From assembly GCF_014647975.1 (NCBI RefSeq), contig NZ_BMQF01000008.1, positions 1-64,000 of the forward strand: a stretch of DNA of 64,000 nt, given 5' to 3'. The position numbers and the translations under genes were made by a program. Source of the DNA: Streptomyces fumigatiscleroticus (GTDB taxonomy: Bacteria > Actinomycetota > Actinomycetes > Streptomycetales > Streptomycetaceae). Positions 1 to 7,864 of this stretch are shown in pieces (position 1 is the first letter of the stretch; each line of letters starts with the position of its first letter). Under the pieces are notes generated by a model. The model saw only the letters and a program-made list of their open reading frames with translations, was not told the origin of the DNA and did not search any database.

Positions 1-105
1 CTGACCGTGGCCTCCCTGCTCGCCCTGCTCGTGCAGAACGAAGCCCACCACACCACACCCCCCGTCGGCCACCGGGTGCCCCGCCCCGCCCTCAGACCCG
101 AGTGA
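1..105 (+). CDS. C-terminal end of an unidentified protein (cut by window edge)
   Basis: The first frame is open from base 1 to a TGA at 103-105 and gives 34 residues. They begin with a short hydrophobic stretch (LTVASLLALLVQ) and end in a Pro/Arg-rich tail. Codon use is typical of the neighbourhood (G/C in third position). Too little is left to assign a family. Confidence 0.45.
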   Translation: MTVASLLALLVQNEAHHTTPPVGHRVPRPALRPE

Positions 106-275
106 ACCGCCTGATCACGACCGGGTCCGGCCCGGTACACGGCCAGGCCGGAACGAGCGGACGACGGCCACCACTCACAGCCGGGCACAGCAGCGGGACG
201 CGGCCCGCAGCGAGAAGCGAACACAGTGGGCCGGGCGACAGCCCGCCACCCACCCGGGGGTTAGGAACGACGGGA

Positions 276-623
276 ATGGAACACGGAACAGGCTCCCGGC
301 TGGCCGTCGACCGCGAACCAGGCGGCGAGCGTGCGCTGCTGGTGTCACTGGCCGGCCGGCTGGACCCCGGCACAGTCCACCAACTGACCAAGACCGTCAT
401 GCGGCTCGTCCTGTACGAGGACGACGACCGCCCCGTACGCCTGGACCTGTCCGACATCGTCCACTGCGACCCCGACAGCCTCTACATCCTGCAAGGCACG
501 GCCGCCGTACTGGACGCCCTCGGCACCGACTTCACCATCACCCACCTCAGCACCGCACTCCACACCGCGATCGACACCGCCGGACTGCGCGCCTGGCTCC
601 CCCACCAGCCACCACCCCCGTGA
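276..623 (+). CDS. STAS-domain protein, anti-sigma factor antagonist-like
   Basis: A 115-residue protein matching a STAS fold: the beta-alpha core runs from RALLVSLAGRLDPGT through VRLDLSDIVHCDPDSLYILQG to the C-terminal helix. In this family an antagonist binds a RsbW-type anti-sigma kinase, and a Ser/Thr in the D-S-x-G loop is its phosphorylation switch. Here the loop reads CDPDSLYILQG, so the usual DSSG motif is altered and phosphoregulation may be lost or different. The frame is open upstream to 102, but that stretch is low-complexity and unlike a STAS N-terminus, so ATG 276 is preferred. The next gene encodes a SpoIIE-type phosphatase fused to a kinase-like domain, which supports a role in a partner-switching stress circuit. 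Confidence 0.75.
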   Translation: MEHGTGSRLAVDREPGGERALLVSLAGRLDPGTVHQLTKTVMRLVLYEDDDRPVRLDLSDIVHCDPDSLYILQGTAAVLDALGTDFTITHLSTALHTAIDTAGLRAWLPHQPPPP

Positions 624-891
624 GCCGACCGACAGGACCCGCCGACGCCGGACGGACGGGGGTGAGGAAAAGACATCGCCCGGCCCGCGAGAGAACAGTG
701 GCCAGAGAGCGTCCGAAAAGGTCGATAGCACTCTGGAAGTGTAAAAAATCGGGCAGATCGCTATGACATGAAGGGTGATGTGCTGCAATAACCGGCACCA
801 CGCAGGCGTCGGTCGGGCAGCGGCCGACTCCACGGGGGAGGCATGCGCTCGCGGCCCGCGAGCCGCAGCGGCGTACGAAGTGAGGCGTGTT

Positions 892-2544
892 ATGCCAGTG
901 GAGGCCCTGGACGACGCCACCGACCGGGAGCAGGTCTTCCGGGAGCTGGTCGAGTCGTCCCAGGACGCGATCCTTATCAAAACCCTGGACGGCAGGATCA
1001 CCTTCTGGAACGCCGCCGCACACCGCCTGTACGACTACGCCGCGCACGAGGCCGTGGGCCGGCATATCGGCCTGTTGATCCCCCACGGCCTCCAGGACGA
1101 GGAAGCCGCCCTGCTCCAGCGCATCGGCCGCGGCGAACGCATCGATCACTACGAAACCCAGCGCACCACCAGTGACGGCCGCATCCTGGACGTCGATGTC
1201 AACATCTGGCCGATCCACGCCCCCGACGGCACCATCACCGGCGCCTGCTCCATCACCCGCGACATCACCGAACGCAAACGAGCCGACGCCGAACTGGCCA
1301 GGCTCCAGGCCCAGGGCCGCCACATCTCCTTGGCACTGCACCTGATGGGCACCTCCCAGCAGGTTCCCGGGGTACTGGCGGCCAGCCGTTATCTGCCCTC
1401 GACCCAGGGACAGGGAGTGGGCGGGGACTGGCTGGATGTGATCGACCTGGGTGCCGGACGGATCGGGGTGTTCGTCGGTGACGTGATGGGGCGCGGCCTG
1501 GACGCGGCCGTCGTCATGGGCCAGCTGCGTTCGGCAGCCCGTGCCCTGGCCCTGGCCGGCCTGCCGCCGTGCGAACTGATCAAGACGCTGGACGTGTTCA
1601 CCCACGGTCTGCCCGAACAGTTCGTCACCTGCGTCTATCTGGAGGCCGACCCCGCCGCGGAAGAGGTGACGGCATGCTCGGCCGGTCACCTGCCCGTGTT
1701 CCTCATCGCACCCGACGCAACCGTCGGCGTGCTCCCGGTGCCGACCGGTGTCCCGCTGGGCGTGGGCGGGGTGCCGCATCAGCAGGTCCGCCTTCCGCTG
1801 AAGTCCGGCTCGGCCCTGGCCCTGTACACCGACGGGCTGGTGGAAACCGCCAGCAGCGACCTCGACACCCAGCTGACCCTGCTGGCCGCCACGCTGCACA
1901 CCGCCTCCGTCGCCGGTGAGGACCTGGAAGCCACCGCCGACCGCGTCCTGCACACGCTGCTGCCGGACAGCGCCACCTACGCCGACGACGTCACCCTGCT
2001 GCTCCTCACCTTCCCCACCGTCCCGCTGCACACCGCCGAGTTGGCGCTGGCCACCCAGTCGGCCTCGGTCCCCGCCGGACGGCGCTTCCTCCAGCATCAC
2101 CTGCGGGCGTGGGACCTCACCCCACTGACCGACACCGCCTCGCTGCTCGCCTCGGAACTGCTGACCAACGCCGTCTGCCACGCACAAGGCCCGCTCACCC
2201 TGCGGGCCTGGCACAGCGCCCGGGAACTGGGCGTGGAGATCAGCGACCACACCGTTCCCCGCCCCTGGGCCCGCACGGCGGGAACCTCCGAGGAGAACGG
2301 ACGCGGCCTCATGCTCGTCGACGCACTCGCCGACGCCTGGGGCACACGTCCCACCACCGCCGGCAAGACCGTCTGGTTCACCCTCCTGACACCACAGGTG
2401 AACACCGAACCGCTTCCTCCCCACCCCCGGCGAGCAGAACTTCGCCAGGAAGTCGAGAAAGCCCTCCTGCCCGCCACGGCAACCGGCACGCCCCCGGCCC
2501 CCACCAGCAAACTGATCATCTCCAGCGCCGCCGACGAACAGTGA
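892..2544 (+). CDS. PAS - PP2C/SpoIIE phosphatase - HATPase_c (RsbW-like) signalling protein
   Basis: A 550-residue soluble sensor-phosphatase. Domain order: PAS with PAC motif (about residues 15-135, ending in CSITRDITERKRADAEL), SpoIIE/PP2C phosphatase (about 150-385, with metal-site segments GGDWLDVI, GDVMGRGLDAA and YADDVTLLLL), then a RsbW-like HATPase (about 395-505, N-box ELLTNAVCHA and G-box NGRGLMLVD). Such proteins dephosphorylate anti-sigma antagonists, and the fused kinase-like domain can bind or phosphorylate the same class. The STAS gene just upstream is a likely partner. ATG 892 has a GAAGTGAGG ribosome site. The in-frame ATG at 775 would add 39 residues of unusual composition. 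The 268-bp upstream gap shows no clear promoter. Confidence 0.85.
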   Translation: MPVEALDDATDREQVFRELVESSQDAILIKTLDGRITFWNAAAHRLYDYAAHEAVGRHIGLLIPHGLQDEEAALLQRIGRGERIDHYETQRTTSDGRILDVDVNIWPIHAPDGTITGACSITRDITERKRADAELARLQAQGRHISLALHLMGTSQQVPGVLAASRYLPSTQGQGVGGDWLDVIDLGAGRIGVFVGDVMGRGLDAAVVMGQLRSAARALALAGLPPCELIKTLDVFTHGLPEQFVTCVYLEADPAAEEVTACSAGHLPVFLIAPDATVGVLPVPTGVPLGVGGVPHQQVRLPLKSGSALALYTDGLVETASSDLDTQLTLLAATLHTASVAGEDLEATADRVLHTLLPDSATYADDVTLLLLTFPTVPLHTAELALATQSASVPAGRRFLQHHLRAWDLTPLTDTASLLASELLTNAVCHAQGPLTLRAWHSARELGVEISDHTVPRPWARTAGTSEENGRGLMLVDALADAWGTRPTTAGKTVWFTLLTPQVNTEPLPPHPRRAELRQEVEKALLPATATGTPPAPTSKLIISSAADEQ

Positions 2545-2920
2545 CACCGACCGGACCACACCCACCCGCAGAGCCATCGGCCGGGAGCAACCGCGGGACA
2601 GGACGTTCCCCGACCGCCCCGGCGGCGGCAGATCCGACGCGATGGCTCCTCGGCGCCGTGGGAAAGTACACTGATCACGCAGCATGTACACGTTCACGAT
2701 GAAGGACTGAGGCCAATGATCCCGGCGTCCTCCAGCGGCCGCCGTCGGCACTGACCCGTCTGCCTCACGGCGGCCCGGCGATGCGGTGTCCACGACACCG
2801 CCCCCGTCTTGCCCGCAGCCCACTCCGGCTCGGGCCGGTCCGTCGGCGTGCCCGGCTTCTTCAGCAGTTCGAGCCGCGACAGCGCGCTGATCACACCTTT
2901 CCCGTGAGGTCACCATCACC
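2545..2920. other. Intergenic region with an inverted repeat
   Basis: No convincing gene is present. A minus-strand frame from 2894 to 2694 gives 66 residues without a recognisable family. One feature stands out: a perfect 7-bp inverted repeat with 3-base spacer (CGGTGTC-CAC-GACACCG, 2784-2800), which could be an operator or small hairpin. The GNAT gene that follows starts at GTG 2921, close behind a GTGAGG element. Confidence 0.35.
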
Positions 2921-3688
2921 GTGAGCATCGACGTCCAGAGCTTTGCCGTCGCCAACCTGCGCCGCCGCCCCGTGGCGATCGAGACCGGCGGCTTCGTCGC
3001 CGGGTTCGATCCCGCGACGACCAGCCCCTACGTCAACTACGCGACCCCCGTTCCCGGTGCCCGCCCGGCCGACCGGGACGTCACCGCACTGATCGCGGCA
3101 TTTCATGAGCGCGGTCTCAGGCCCCGGCTGGAGTTCGCACCGGATGCCGCCCCCGCCGTGGAACCGGCCCTGCGCCGCGCCGGATTCACGACGGAAGCCG
3201 TACACGAGTACATGGTCTGCACACCCCCCGACCTGACGATGCCGGTGGCCGACAGCCGACCGGCTGCCCTGCTCCCTGTGGAGATCCCCTGCACGGACGA
3301 GGCGTACGCGTCCATCGATGCCGCTCTGGCCGAGGCGTTCGGCGGTGACTTCACCCCGTCCCCCGAAGGCGCTGCCCGACTGCGGCGCACCCAGGAGAAC
3401 GGCGGAGCGGTCCGGTTCGTCCGCGCGCCCGACGGCGGATGCGCCGGTGCGGCCTCCTGCTCCGCGCCGGCCGTGGGCACCTCGGAGCTGGCAGGGGTGG
3501 GTACCCGGCCGGGCTTCCGCGGCCGGGGCATAGCCGCCTCGGTCACCGCCGCGCTGACCGACACCATGTTCGGCGCGGGAGCGCGAACGGTCTGGCTGGA
3601 GTACTCCAACGACGGTTCCCGCCGTGTGTACGAGCGCGTCGGCTACCGGCCGCGGGGCACCCGGCTGTACATGACGCTCAAGGGGTGA
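2921..3688 (+). CDS. GNAT-family N-acetyltransferase
   Basis: A 255-residue protein starting at GTG. The C-terminal half holds a canonical GNAT core: the acetyl-CoA loop GVGTRPGFRGRGIAASV (R/Q-x-x-G-x-G/A type), followed by ARTVWLEYSNDGSRRVYERVGYRPRG, typical of motif B (N and Y before the last strand). The N-terminal half is longer than in a minimal GNAT and may be a degenerate second acetyltransferase fold. The substrate cannot be deduced. It has no operon partner: upstream is a 376-bp gap and downstream a field of pseudogenes. Confidence 0.8.
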   Translation: MSIDVQSFAVANLRRRPVAIETGGFVAGFDPATTSPYVNYATPVPGARPADRDVTALIAAFHERGLRPRLEFAPDAAPAVEPALRRAGFTTEAVHEYMVCTPPDLTMPVADSRPAALLPVEIPCTDEAYASIDAALAEAFGGDFTPSPEGAARLRRTQENGGAVRFVRAPDGGCAGAASCSAPAVGTSELAGVGTRPGFRGRGIAASVTAALTDTMFGAGARTVWLEYSNDGSRRVYERVGYRPRGTRLYMTLKG

Positions 3689-3717
3689 CGGCCGGCCGGG
3701 AGGGAGAGGCCGGGCTC

Positions 3718-4150
3718 TTAGCGCGGGGAATGGGGATGAGACGCAGCGGGCCGTCGCCAGGGCTCGAAAGGCCCGGTACGGCGGGGACGACGGCGTGCCC
3801 GAGGCCGAGTTCGGCAAGGAACAGCCCGCCCACCGGCCGCGGGCACCGTCGGCGGTTCACCCGAGTGGGTGATGACGGCCGGCTCGCCGAGCAGGATGCT
3901 CCACAAAAAAGCCTGGGGGTCGGCGTGGAACGCGTCCGATCCCGCGCCGCGCGCAGCAGCCCTTCCACTGTCCGTCCCTCCTGCGGCTCCTGCGCACGGC
4001 ACAGGCATGATGATGACCGGCCGAGGTCGGCCCCCGGGGCCGGGAGCCGCGGTCCGTACGAGGCCGGGTTCCGGCGAGTCCGCATCGGTAACGGATCGAG
4101 CAGCTGTCCGTCATCGGCATGCCCCGGACGTAGGGCATCGCGCGAGCGGC
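3718..4150 (-). pseudogene. Degenerate coding remnant, family uncertain
   Basis: Protein-like segments occur in two minus-strand frames in succession. One frame has a stretch ending TVEGLLRAARD, the next continues with DAFHADPQAFLWSILLGEP, and the first frame resumes with FLAELGLGHAVVPAVPG. This pattern suggests a gene broken by at least two compensating frameshifts. The last segment resembles the C-terminal end of a LysR effector domain, but the similarity is weak. It lies directly next to a clearly frameshifted methyltransferase, so a decayed block is plausible. Confidence 0.35.
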
Positions 4151-4168
4151 CATCAGTGACTGCGCGCC

Positions 4169-4776
4169 TTACCGGGACGCGGTCGCCGGCGCCATGAACA
4201 TCGGCGGGGCCAGGAAGAGCCGGTCGGCCCCGGCCCGCGCATGCTGCTCGGCGATCCATTGTCCGTCTGCTCACGTGCGACGGCGCCGGTACAGCAGGCC
4301 TTCTCGGCCAGGCCGCCGACCAGGGGCAACATCGCGGGCCCCGTGAGCACGCCGGTGTGCACCTCGACCGTCACGTCGTCGGAGTCGATGACGACGGTGT
4401 CCCGGTCCTGGCCGATCGGCACGATCCGCCCTCCGGGCACGAGCACCCTGCGGGCCTCCGCCAACACCCGTTTCGGCTCGGCAGTTCGTGGAAGACCTTG
4501 TCGGCCCGGTAGCCGTCCGCCGAGGAGTCCGCCAGCGGCAGTTCGCAGGCTCCGGCGAGGAGGAAGTCCGCCTCGGGCCACCGGCCGCGGGCGACGGCGG
4601 CCATCCGCTCGCTCGGGTCCACGCCGACGGCCCGCACGCCCCGTTCGGCCAGCTCGGCCACGGCCCGTCCACCGCCACAGCCCACATCCACCACGAACGT
4701 CCCGGGCCGGGCATTGCACAGGTCATAGGAGAGCGACCTTGGCCATGAGCGTCAGGCTGCGGCTTGATGCCGGCAT
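4169..4776 (-). pseudogene. SAM-dependent methyltransferase, multiply frameshifted
   Basis: A class I methyltransferase can be assembled only by moving through frames. It starts at 4776 (MPASSRSLTLMAKV), then shifts near 4730 to YDLCNARPGTFVVDVGCGGG, the SAM-binding motif I. Motif-II-like text (VRAVGVDPSERM) follows. A second shift near 4490 leads to KRVLAEARRVLVPGGRIVPIG, the post-motif segment. A third shift near 4265 gives WIAEQHARAGADRLFLAPP and a TAA at 4169-4171. The start, cofactor site and end of a roughly 200-residue enzyme are all recognisable, so at least three indels have inactivated it unless the assembly is in error. Confidence 0.75.
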
Positions 4777-4822
4777 GACGTCAAGCCAGGACGAGACGCC
4801 GGTGAGGAACGAGCACGAGCAG

Positions 4823-4975
4823 ATGGAAATCGGCGCCCTCCCCGAACGCTTCGGTCTGGCCACGCAGTTGCCCGTCACGCCCGCACAGGCCGCCGATGGC
4901 CCGGTCGTGCGCATCCGACTCCAGGAAGACGAGCCGGGACGGCCCCTGCCGCTACCGGCGAACACCCACCGGGCG
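4823..4975 (+). pseudogene. MerR-family regulator N-terminal remnant
   Basis: ATG 4823 opens with MEIGALPERFGLATQ, a close match to the first helix of MerR-type DNA-binding domains, but the helix-turn-helix then breaks off. TPAQAADG, resembling the later loop of the same domain, follows almost at once, as if a segment between them had been deleted. The frame then runs into low-complexity text. Best read as a truncated relic. It overlaps no intact gene and lies head-to-head with the methyltransferase relic. Confidence 0.4.
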
Positions 4976-4983
4976 CTCCCCGG

Positions 4984-5526
4984 CTACGGCCGCCCGCCCG
5001 GTGTCCGTCCGCCGGGCGGCCGGGCCCCGGACGTCGGTGCGACAAGTTCGGCCAGGTGGTGCAGCGAGTCGGTGAGGTGGTCGGGGCCGAACGGCGGGAA
5101 TCGGAGGTATTCCCGGATGGACTGCGGCACCGCCGACCAGTCGTAGGTGAGTGTGACCTCGGTCCGGGACGGACCGAGCGGCACGAGGTCGTAACGCCAG
5201 AGCCAGCCGCCGAACTCCAGGTGACCGTCGGCCTTCTCCTGCCCCGTGAGCCAGCCGATGGCACGCGGCGGGTCGAACACCTGGATCTTGTTGGCCACCT
5301 GGTAGTCACCGTTCGGATGGTCGGCGTGATACATGTCCATCCGGAAAACCTGCCCCACCTCGGTCAGCGGCGCCCGGTCGACAGGCTCCTGGATCCAGCC
5401 GGTGCCGTCGATCGCAGCATGGGCCGTCGGGTCCGCCAGCACCGCGAACACCCTGGCGGCGGACGCCGCGACGGTGCGGGTGGCGCTCGTTGTCTCCTGG
5501 TTCACGGTCCGCACGCTCCTCGTCAT
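4984..5526 (-). CDS. SRPBCC (START/Bet v 1-like) family protein
   Basis: A 180-residue protein. The N-terminal TSATRTVAASAARVFAVLADPTAHAAIDG is the standard opening of the SRPBCC ligand-binding fold, and the centre (FRMDMYHADHPNGDYQ, WLTGQEKADG, WRYDLVPLGPSRTEVTLTYDWS) gives the curved sheet. Family members bind hydrophobic ligands or act as polyketide cyclases or AHSA1-type proteins. No ligand can be predicted. ATG 5526 is chosen because homologues begin about 12 residues before the ATRTVAA strand; the frame extends 33 residues upstream without plausible fold. The Pro/Gly-rich tail is probably disordered. Confidence 0.8.
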   Translation of the reverse strand: MTRSVRTVNQETTSATRTVAASAARVFAVLADPTAHAAIDGTGWIQEPVDRAPLTEVGQVFRMDMYHADHPNGDYQVANKIQVFDPPRAIGWLTGQEKADGHLEFGGWLWRYDLVPLGPSRTEVTLTYDWSAVPQSIREYLRFPPFGPDHLTDSLHHLAELVAPTSGARPPGGRTPGGRP

Positions 5527-5786
5527 CTCGTCTGACGCCTCCCGCGGGCGCGGAAGGGCGACCTTCCCGACATGCAGACGACTCGGCGAGGCGGAACTCA
5601 TCGGTCGTGCGGACGCGACCCGCACACGTGCGACCGTCCAGGCGGGCCCGGCCGACCCTGTGATGTGTCAGGTACTCCCGTCACCGGATCCCGTGCAGAG
5701 TTCCTGTTGCGACGGCGATGCCGTCGCGCCGCGTACCGGCAGGTTGGTGCGGCATGTCGCATCACCGTGAGAACAAGGGGAACGAG

Positions 5787-6161
5787 ATGCGAAAGATCAC
5801 CCGAGCGGCTGCGCTGACACTCGCCGTGGGCACGCTCGGCGCGGTCGGCGTGACCAGTGCCGGCGCCGTCACCACCGCGGACAGCCTGCACGGCTGTCCC
5901 TCCGGAGCCGTCTGCGTCTACCCGCAGAACGCCGGGTGGAACGGCGACCGCCCGTCGCTCACCTTCTACAGCTACGGAGCCCACAACCTCAGCAACCAGG
6001 TGGGACAGCACTACGTCCTGAACAACCAGACAGGGGGCGCGACGGCCCGCACCTGCACGGGGTACAACGGAACGGGCGACTGCCAGGGCTACCTGGGGGC
6101 CGGGTACTACGTGGACAAGGACCTGACGCCGATCAACTCGATCGTCCTCGTCCGGCCGTAG
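5787..6161 (+). CDS. Secreted peptidase-inhibitor I36-like small protein
   Basis: A 124-residue exported protein. A cleavable signal peptide is clear (charged MRKITR, hydrophobic AAALTLAVGTLGAVGV, cleavage near SAGA-V). The mature part has the I36/SMPI-like pattern: CPSGAVCVYPQNAGWNG, an aromatic-rich beta segment, then paired cysteines (TCTGYNGTGDCQGY) and the closing PINSIVLVRP. Family members are secreted beta-gamma-crystallin-like metalloprotease inhibitors, though many Streptomyces paralogues have no known target. AAGGGGA sits just upstream of ATG 5787. A strong hairpin follows the stop. Confidence 0.8.
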   Translation: MRKITRAAALTLAVGTLGAVGVTSAGAVTTADSLHGCPSGAVCVYPQNAGWNGDRPSLTFYSYGAHNLSNQVGQHYVLNNQTGGATARTCTGYNGTGDCQGYLGAGYYVDKDLTPINSIVLVRP

Positions 6162-6180
6162 TGACGGCCGAGATCCCACG

Positions 6181-6225
6181 GCGGCGCTCGGGCCGGACCC
6201 CGCGGGGGCCTGGCCCGAGCGCCGC
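6181..6225 (+). terminator. Probable terminator hairpin after the I36-like gene
   Basis: Two perfect 14-bp arms (GCGGCGCTCGGGCC at 6181-6194, complement at 6212-6225) enclose a 17-base loop, 20 bases after the stop codon at 6161. There is no U tract, as is common for actinobacterial terminators. Confidence 0.65.
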
Positions 6226-6257
6226 TCCCACGCCCGCCCTTACCGCCTCGGCGTCCA

Positions 6258-6374
6258 CCATGGGCCGGGCAGCCGTGGGCCCCGCACGTCGAGGTCGACC
6301 GCAACGTCGTCACCGGCCAGAACCCCGCCTCCTCCGGCCCGGTCGCGGCCGAGCTGCTCAAGAAGCTGGCCTGA
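6258..6374 (+). pseudogene. C-terminal fragment of a DJ-1/PfpI-type amidotransferase-like protein
   Basis: One frame reads PWAPHVEVDRNVVTGQNPAS and ends SGPVAAELLKKLA-stop at 6372-6374. The NVVTGQNPAS-S motif and closing helix are characteristic of the C-terminus of ThiJ/PfpI (DJ-1) proteins. No start codon, nucleophile elbow or N-terminal half is present, so only about 38 codons of the gene remain. Confidence 0.6.
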
Positions 6375-6386
6375 TCCCGCGCTCTC

Positions 6387-6780
6387 GTGCTCGGCCGCCC
6401 GGGCGGTCCCGGCACCCCGGCGTGCGGTCTGGATCCGGTGGACCGCCAGGTCGCGGAGAGTGGTCACCCCGACGGGGACCGGCCGCATGTCCCCGGCCCG
6501 GATGTGGCGGGGGCGGCCGACGCGGCGGGCGAGGGCGTGACCGGTGTGCGTCCGGGGCAGCGCGCCGTCCACCACGCCGACCTGCGCCGCCGGGGCGGCC
6601 TGGACGAGTACGCCCTGGCCGACGCGACGGCCCCCGCCCCGGTCCCGGACGCGCTGGACGCGGCCACGGCCGGCGACGCACGCGCCCGCGCCGGTCCGTC
6701 CACGATGCTCGCCCAGCCGGCCGGCCGCCACGTGCGCGGCAAGCTCGTCCGGACCGGCCGCCGACCCGTCCGCCCGTCGG
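6387..6780 (+). pseudogene. Zinc-type alcohol dehydrogenase/quinone oxidoreductase, internally deleted and interrupted
   Basis: One frame starts inside the N-terminal GroES-like domain (ACGLDPVDRQVAESG, then PHVPGPDVAGAADAAGEGVTG, RPGQRAVHHADLRRRGG and LDEYALAD). After DALDAATAG it jumps to GRHVRGKLVRTG, which resembles the last residues of the same family. The whole NAD(P)-binding domain and both termini are missing. The right end coincides with the left border of the mobile element at 6781. Decay probably preceded insertion, since the deletion is separate from it. Confidence 0.6.
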
Positions 6781-6783
6781 TGT

Positions 6784-6880
6784 CCTGTCTCAGGTAAGTC
6801 CGGGCATCGTGTTGCGTTGACCTGTGGTGCCCGGACTTGAGTGAGACAGGACTGGACGATGTGTCTCACTCAAGCCCGGG
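6784..6880. repeat. Left-end repeat cluster of the mobile element
   Basis: Three copies of the end motif in alternating orientation: 6784-6806 (inverted), 6828-6850 (direct, TGCCCGGACTTG...GAGACAGG) and 6862-6880 (inverted, partial). The first two form a near-perfect 23-bp inverted pair around a 21-base spacer. Confidence 0.65.
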
Positions 6881-6937
6881 TAGGGGGCCGTGCTCTCGCA
6901 GTCCGTCGGGTAGTGGTTGCCTGGGGCCGCGATGGCC

Positions 6938-7636
6938 TCAGACGTCGGCAGGTGTGGCGTCGATGGCGGCTGGGTCGAAGCCCGCCTCGGTCAGGACGTC
7001 GGCGGCGACTCCGCGGCCGACCTGGGCGAGGCCGATCAGCAGGTCGTCGCAGTCGATGCGGTCGGATCCGTTCTGCTCGGATCTGTCCTCGGCGATGGCG
7101 ATCGCCTTGCGGGAGTAGGGCGTCCAGGCGATCCGTTCGGCTGCCTGGGAGGCGCCCATGCTCAGCCGGGTTCCGACGGATCGATGGACCGTCTCCGGCG
7201 AAACATCGGCGGCTTGCAGGAGTCGGGTCGCGCTGTTGTCCTCTGCGGTCAGTCCCCAGAGCAGGTGCTCGGTGCCGATGTAGTTGTTGCGGTGATGCAC
7301 TGCTGCCTGCTTGACGTGGACCATCGCCTGACGAAGCTCGTCGGTCATCATCTCCGGGCTGTAGCGCTTGTGGGGTGCGTGGAAGCGCTGCTGGACCGCC
7401 TGTCGGGTCACGCCCAGGGCGGCGCCGATGTCGGTCCATGAGGAGCCGTGCATTCGGCAGTGCTCGACGTAGTCCTCGACCAAGTCGTCCGCCAGCGCCT
7501 GCAGTTGACCTGCGAGTTGGGCGGCAACGGTCAGCAGAGCTAGCCAGTCGGGCTGTTCCTGTCCGCCGGGGCGGTGCGCGGTGTCGCATCTCCGGTCGAC
7601 TTCCGCGATGAGATCGTCCAGATCCGGAAGAGTCAT
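6938..7636 (-). CDS. HTH plus Clp N-terminal repeat domain protein (element cargo)
   Basis: A 232-residue protein. The N-terminal third ends in a helix-turn-helix segment (SWTDIGAALGVTRQAVQQRF, about residues 70-90) of the kind used by sigma-like or XRE-like regulators. The rest is a double Clp repeat (Clp_N): NYIGTEHLLWGLTAEDNSATRLLQ and RIDCDDLLIGLAQ. Clp_N normally binds adaptors or substrates of ClpA/ClpC unfoldases, but no AAA module is present. It may therefore be a transcription factor whose activity depends on substrate or adaptor binding. ATG 7636 is preferred over the longer frame (to 7744), which would run through the element's end repeats. A -35/-10 pair six bases upstream implies a leaderless message. 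Confidence 0.75.
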   Translation of the reverse strand: MTLPDLDDLIAEVDRRCDTAHRPGGQEQPDWLALLTVAAQLAGQLQALADDLVEDYVEHCRMHGSSWTDIGAALGVTRQAVQQRFHAPHKRYSPEMMTDELRQAMVHVKQAAVHHRNNYIGTEHLLWGLTAEDNSATRLLQAADVSPETVHRSVGTRLSMGASQAAERIAWTPYSRKAIAIAEDRSEQNGSDRIDCDDLLIGLAQVGRGVAADVLTEAGFDPAAIDATPADV

Positions 7637-7640
7637 GAGG

Positions 7641-7675
7641 CAAGTACGCCTTGACAGTTTGGAATTGTCAAGGCG
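7641..7675 (-). promoter_or_regulatory. Promoter with perfect 10-bp palindrome for the Clp-N/HTH gene
   Basis: CGCCTTGACA (7647-7656) and TGTCAAGGCG (7666-7675) are perfect inverted arms with a 9-base spacer. Read on the minus strand, the upstream arm supplies a consensus TTGACA -35 and a -10-like GTACTT follows at 18 bases. The start codon comes only 5-6 bases after the -10. The palindrome covers the -35, so a repressor, perhaps the gene's own HTH product, could act here. Confidence 0.6.
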
Positions 7676-7714
7676 AGCTTGCGTAACTGGCGGCTTTGCA
7701 CAGCCGCAGCGACG

Positions 7715-7820
7715 TACCCGGAGAAGACCGAGACACCCCACCAAATGCCCGGAGATGACTGAGACGTCAGCTCAGATGCCCGGAGATCTCCGAGACTGCC
7801 CCGGACATCACAGAGACAGG
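7715..7820 (+). repeat. Right-end repeat cluster of the mobile element
   Basis: Four direct copies of the roughly 23-bp motif begin at 7715, 7746, 7777 and about 7798. The first three are spaced exactly 31 bases apart. Each matches T(G/A)CCCGGA(G/C)A...GAGAC, and the last merges into the terminal inverted repeat. Confidence 0.65.
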
Positions 7821-7864
7821 ACAGTCGGGCACCGTCGACGTCGACGGCGCACCCGCCCGGCATG

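Larger units (their letters stand above)
6781..7823. mobile_element. Transposase-less element with IS21-like end repeats carrying a regulatory gene
   Basis: The ends are inverted repeats: TGTCCTGTCTC at 6781-6791 and its exact complement at 7813-7823, with weaker complementarity further in (GTCCGGG). Immediately outside lie identical 5-bp sequences GTCGG (6776-6780 and 7824-7828), a target duplication. Inside each end are several copies of a roughly 23-bp motif (TGCCCGGA...GAGAC), the multiple-end-repeat layout known from IS21-family elements. No istA/istB-like gene is present: the only cargo is the Clp-N/HTH gene at 6938-7636. The likely reading is a non-autonomous, IS-derived unit moved in trans. 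The family label rests on end architecture and remembered similarity, not on a database match. Confidence 0.65.

Noticed and set aside
547..2955. 802-residue minus-strand frame over the PAS-phosphatase gene
   Set aside because: Antisense shadow; only the plus strand gives ordered PAS, SpoIIE and HATPase motifs.
7637..7744. N-terminal extension of the Clp-N/HTH protein to 7744
   Set aside because: It would be encoded by the palindromic promoter and the element's end repeats, which are better explained as regulatory and terminal sequence.
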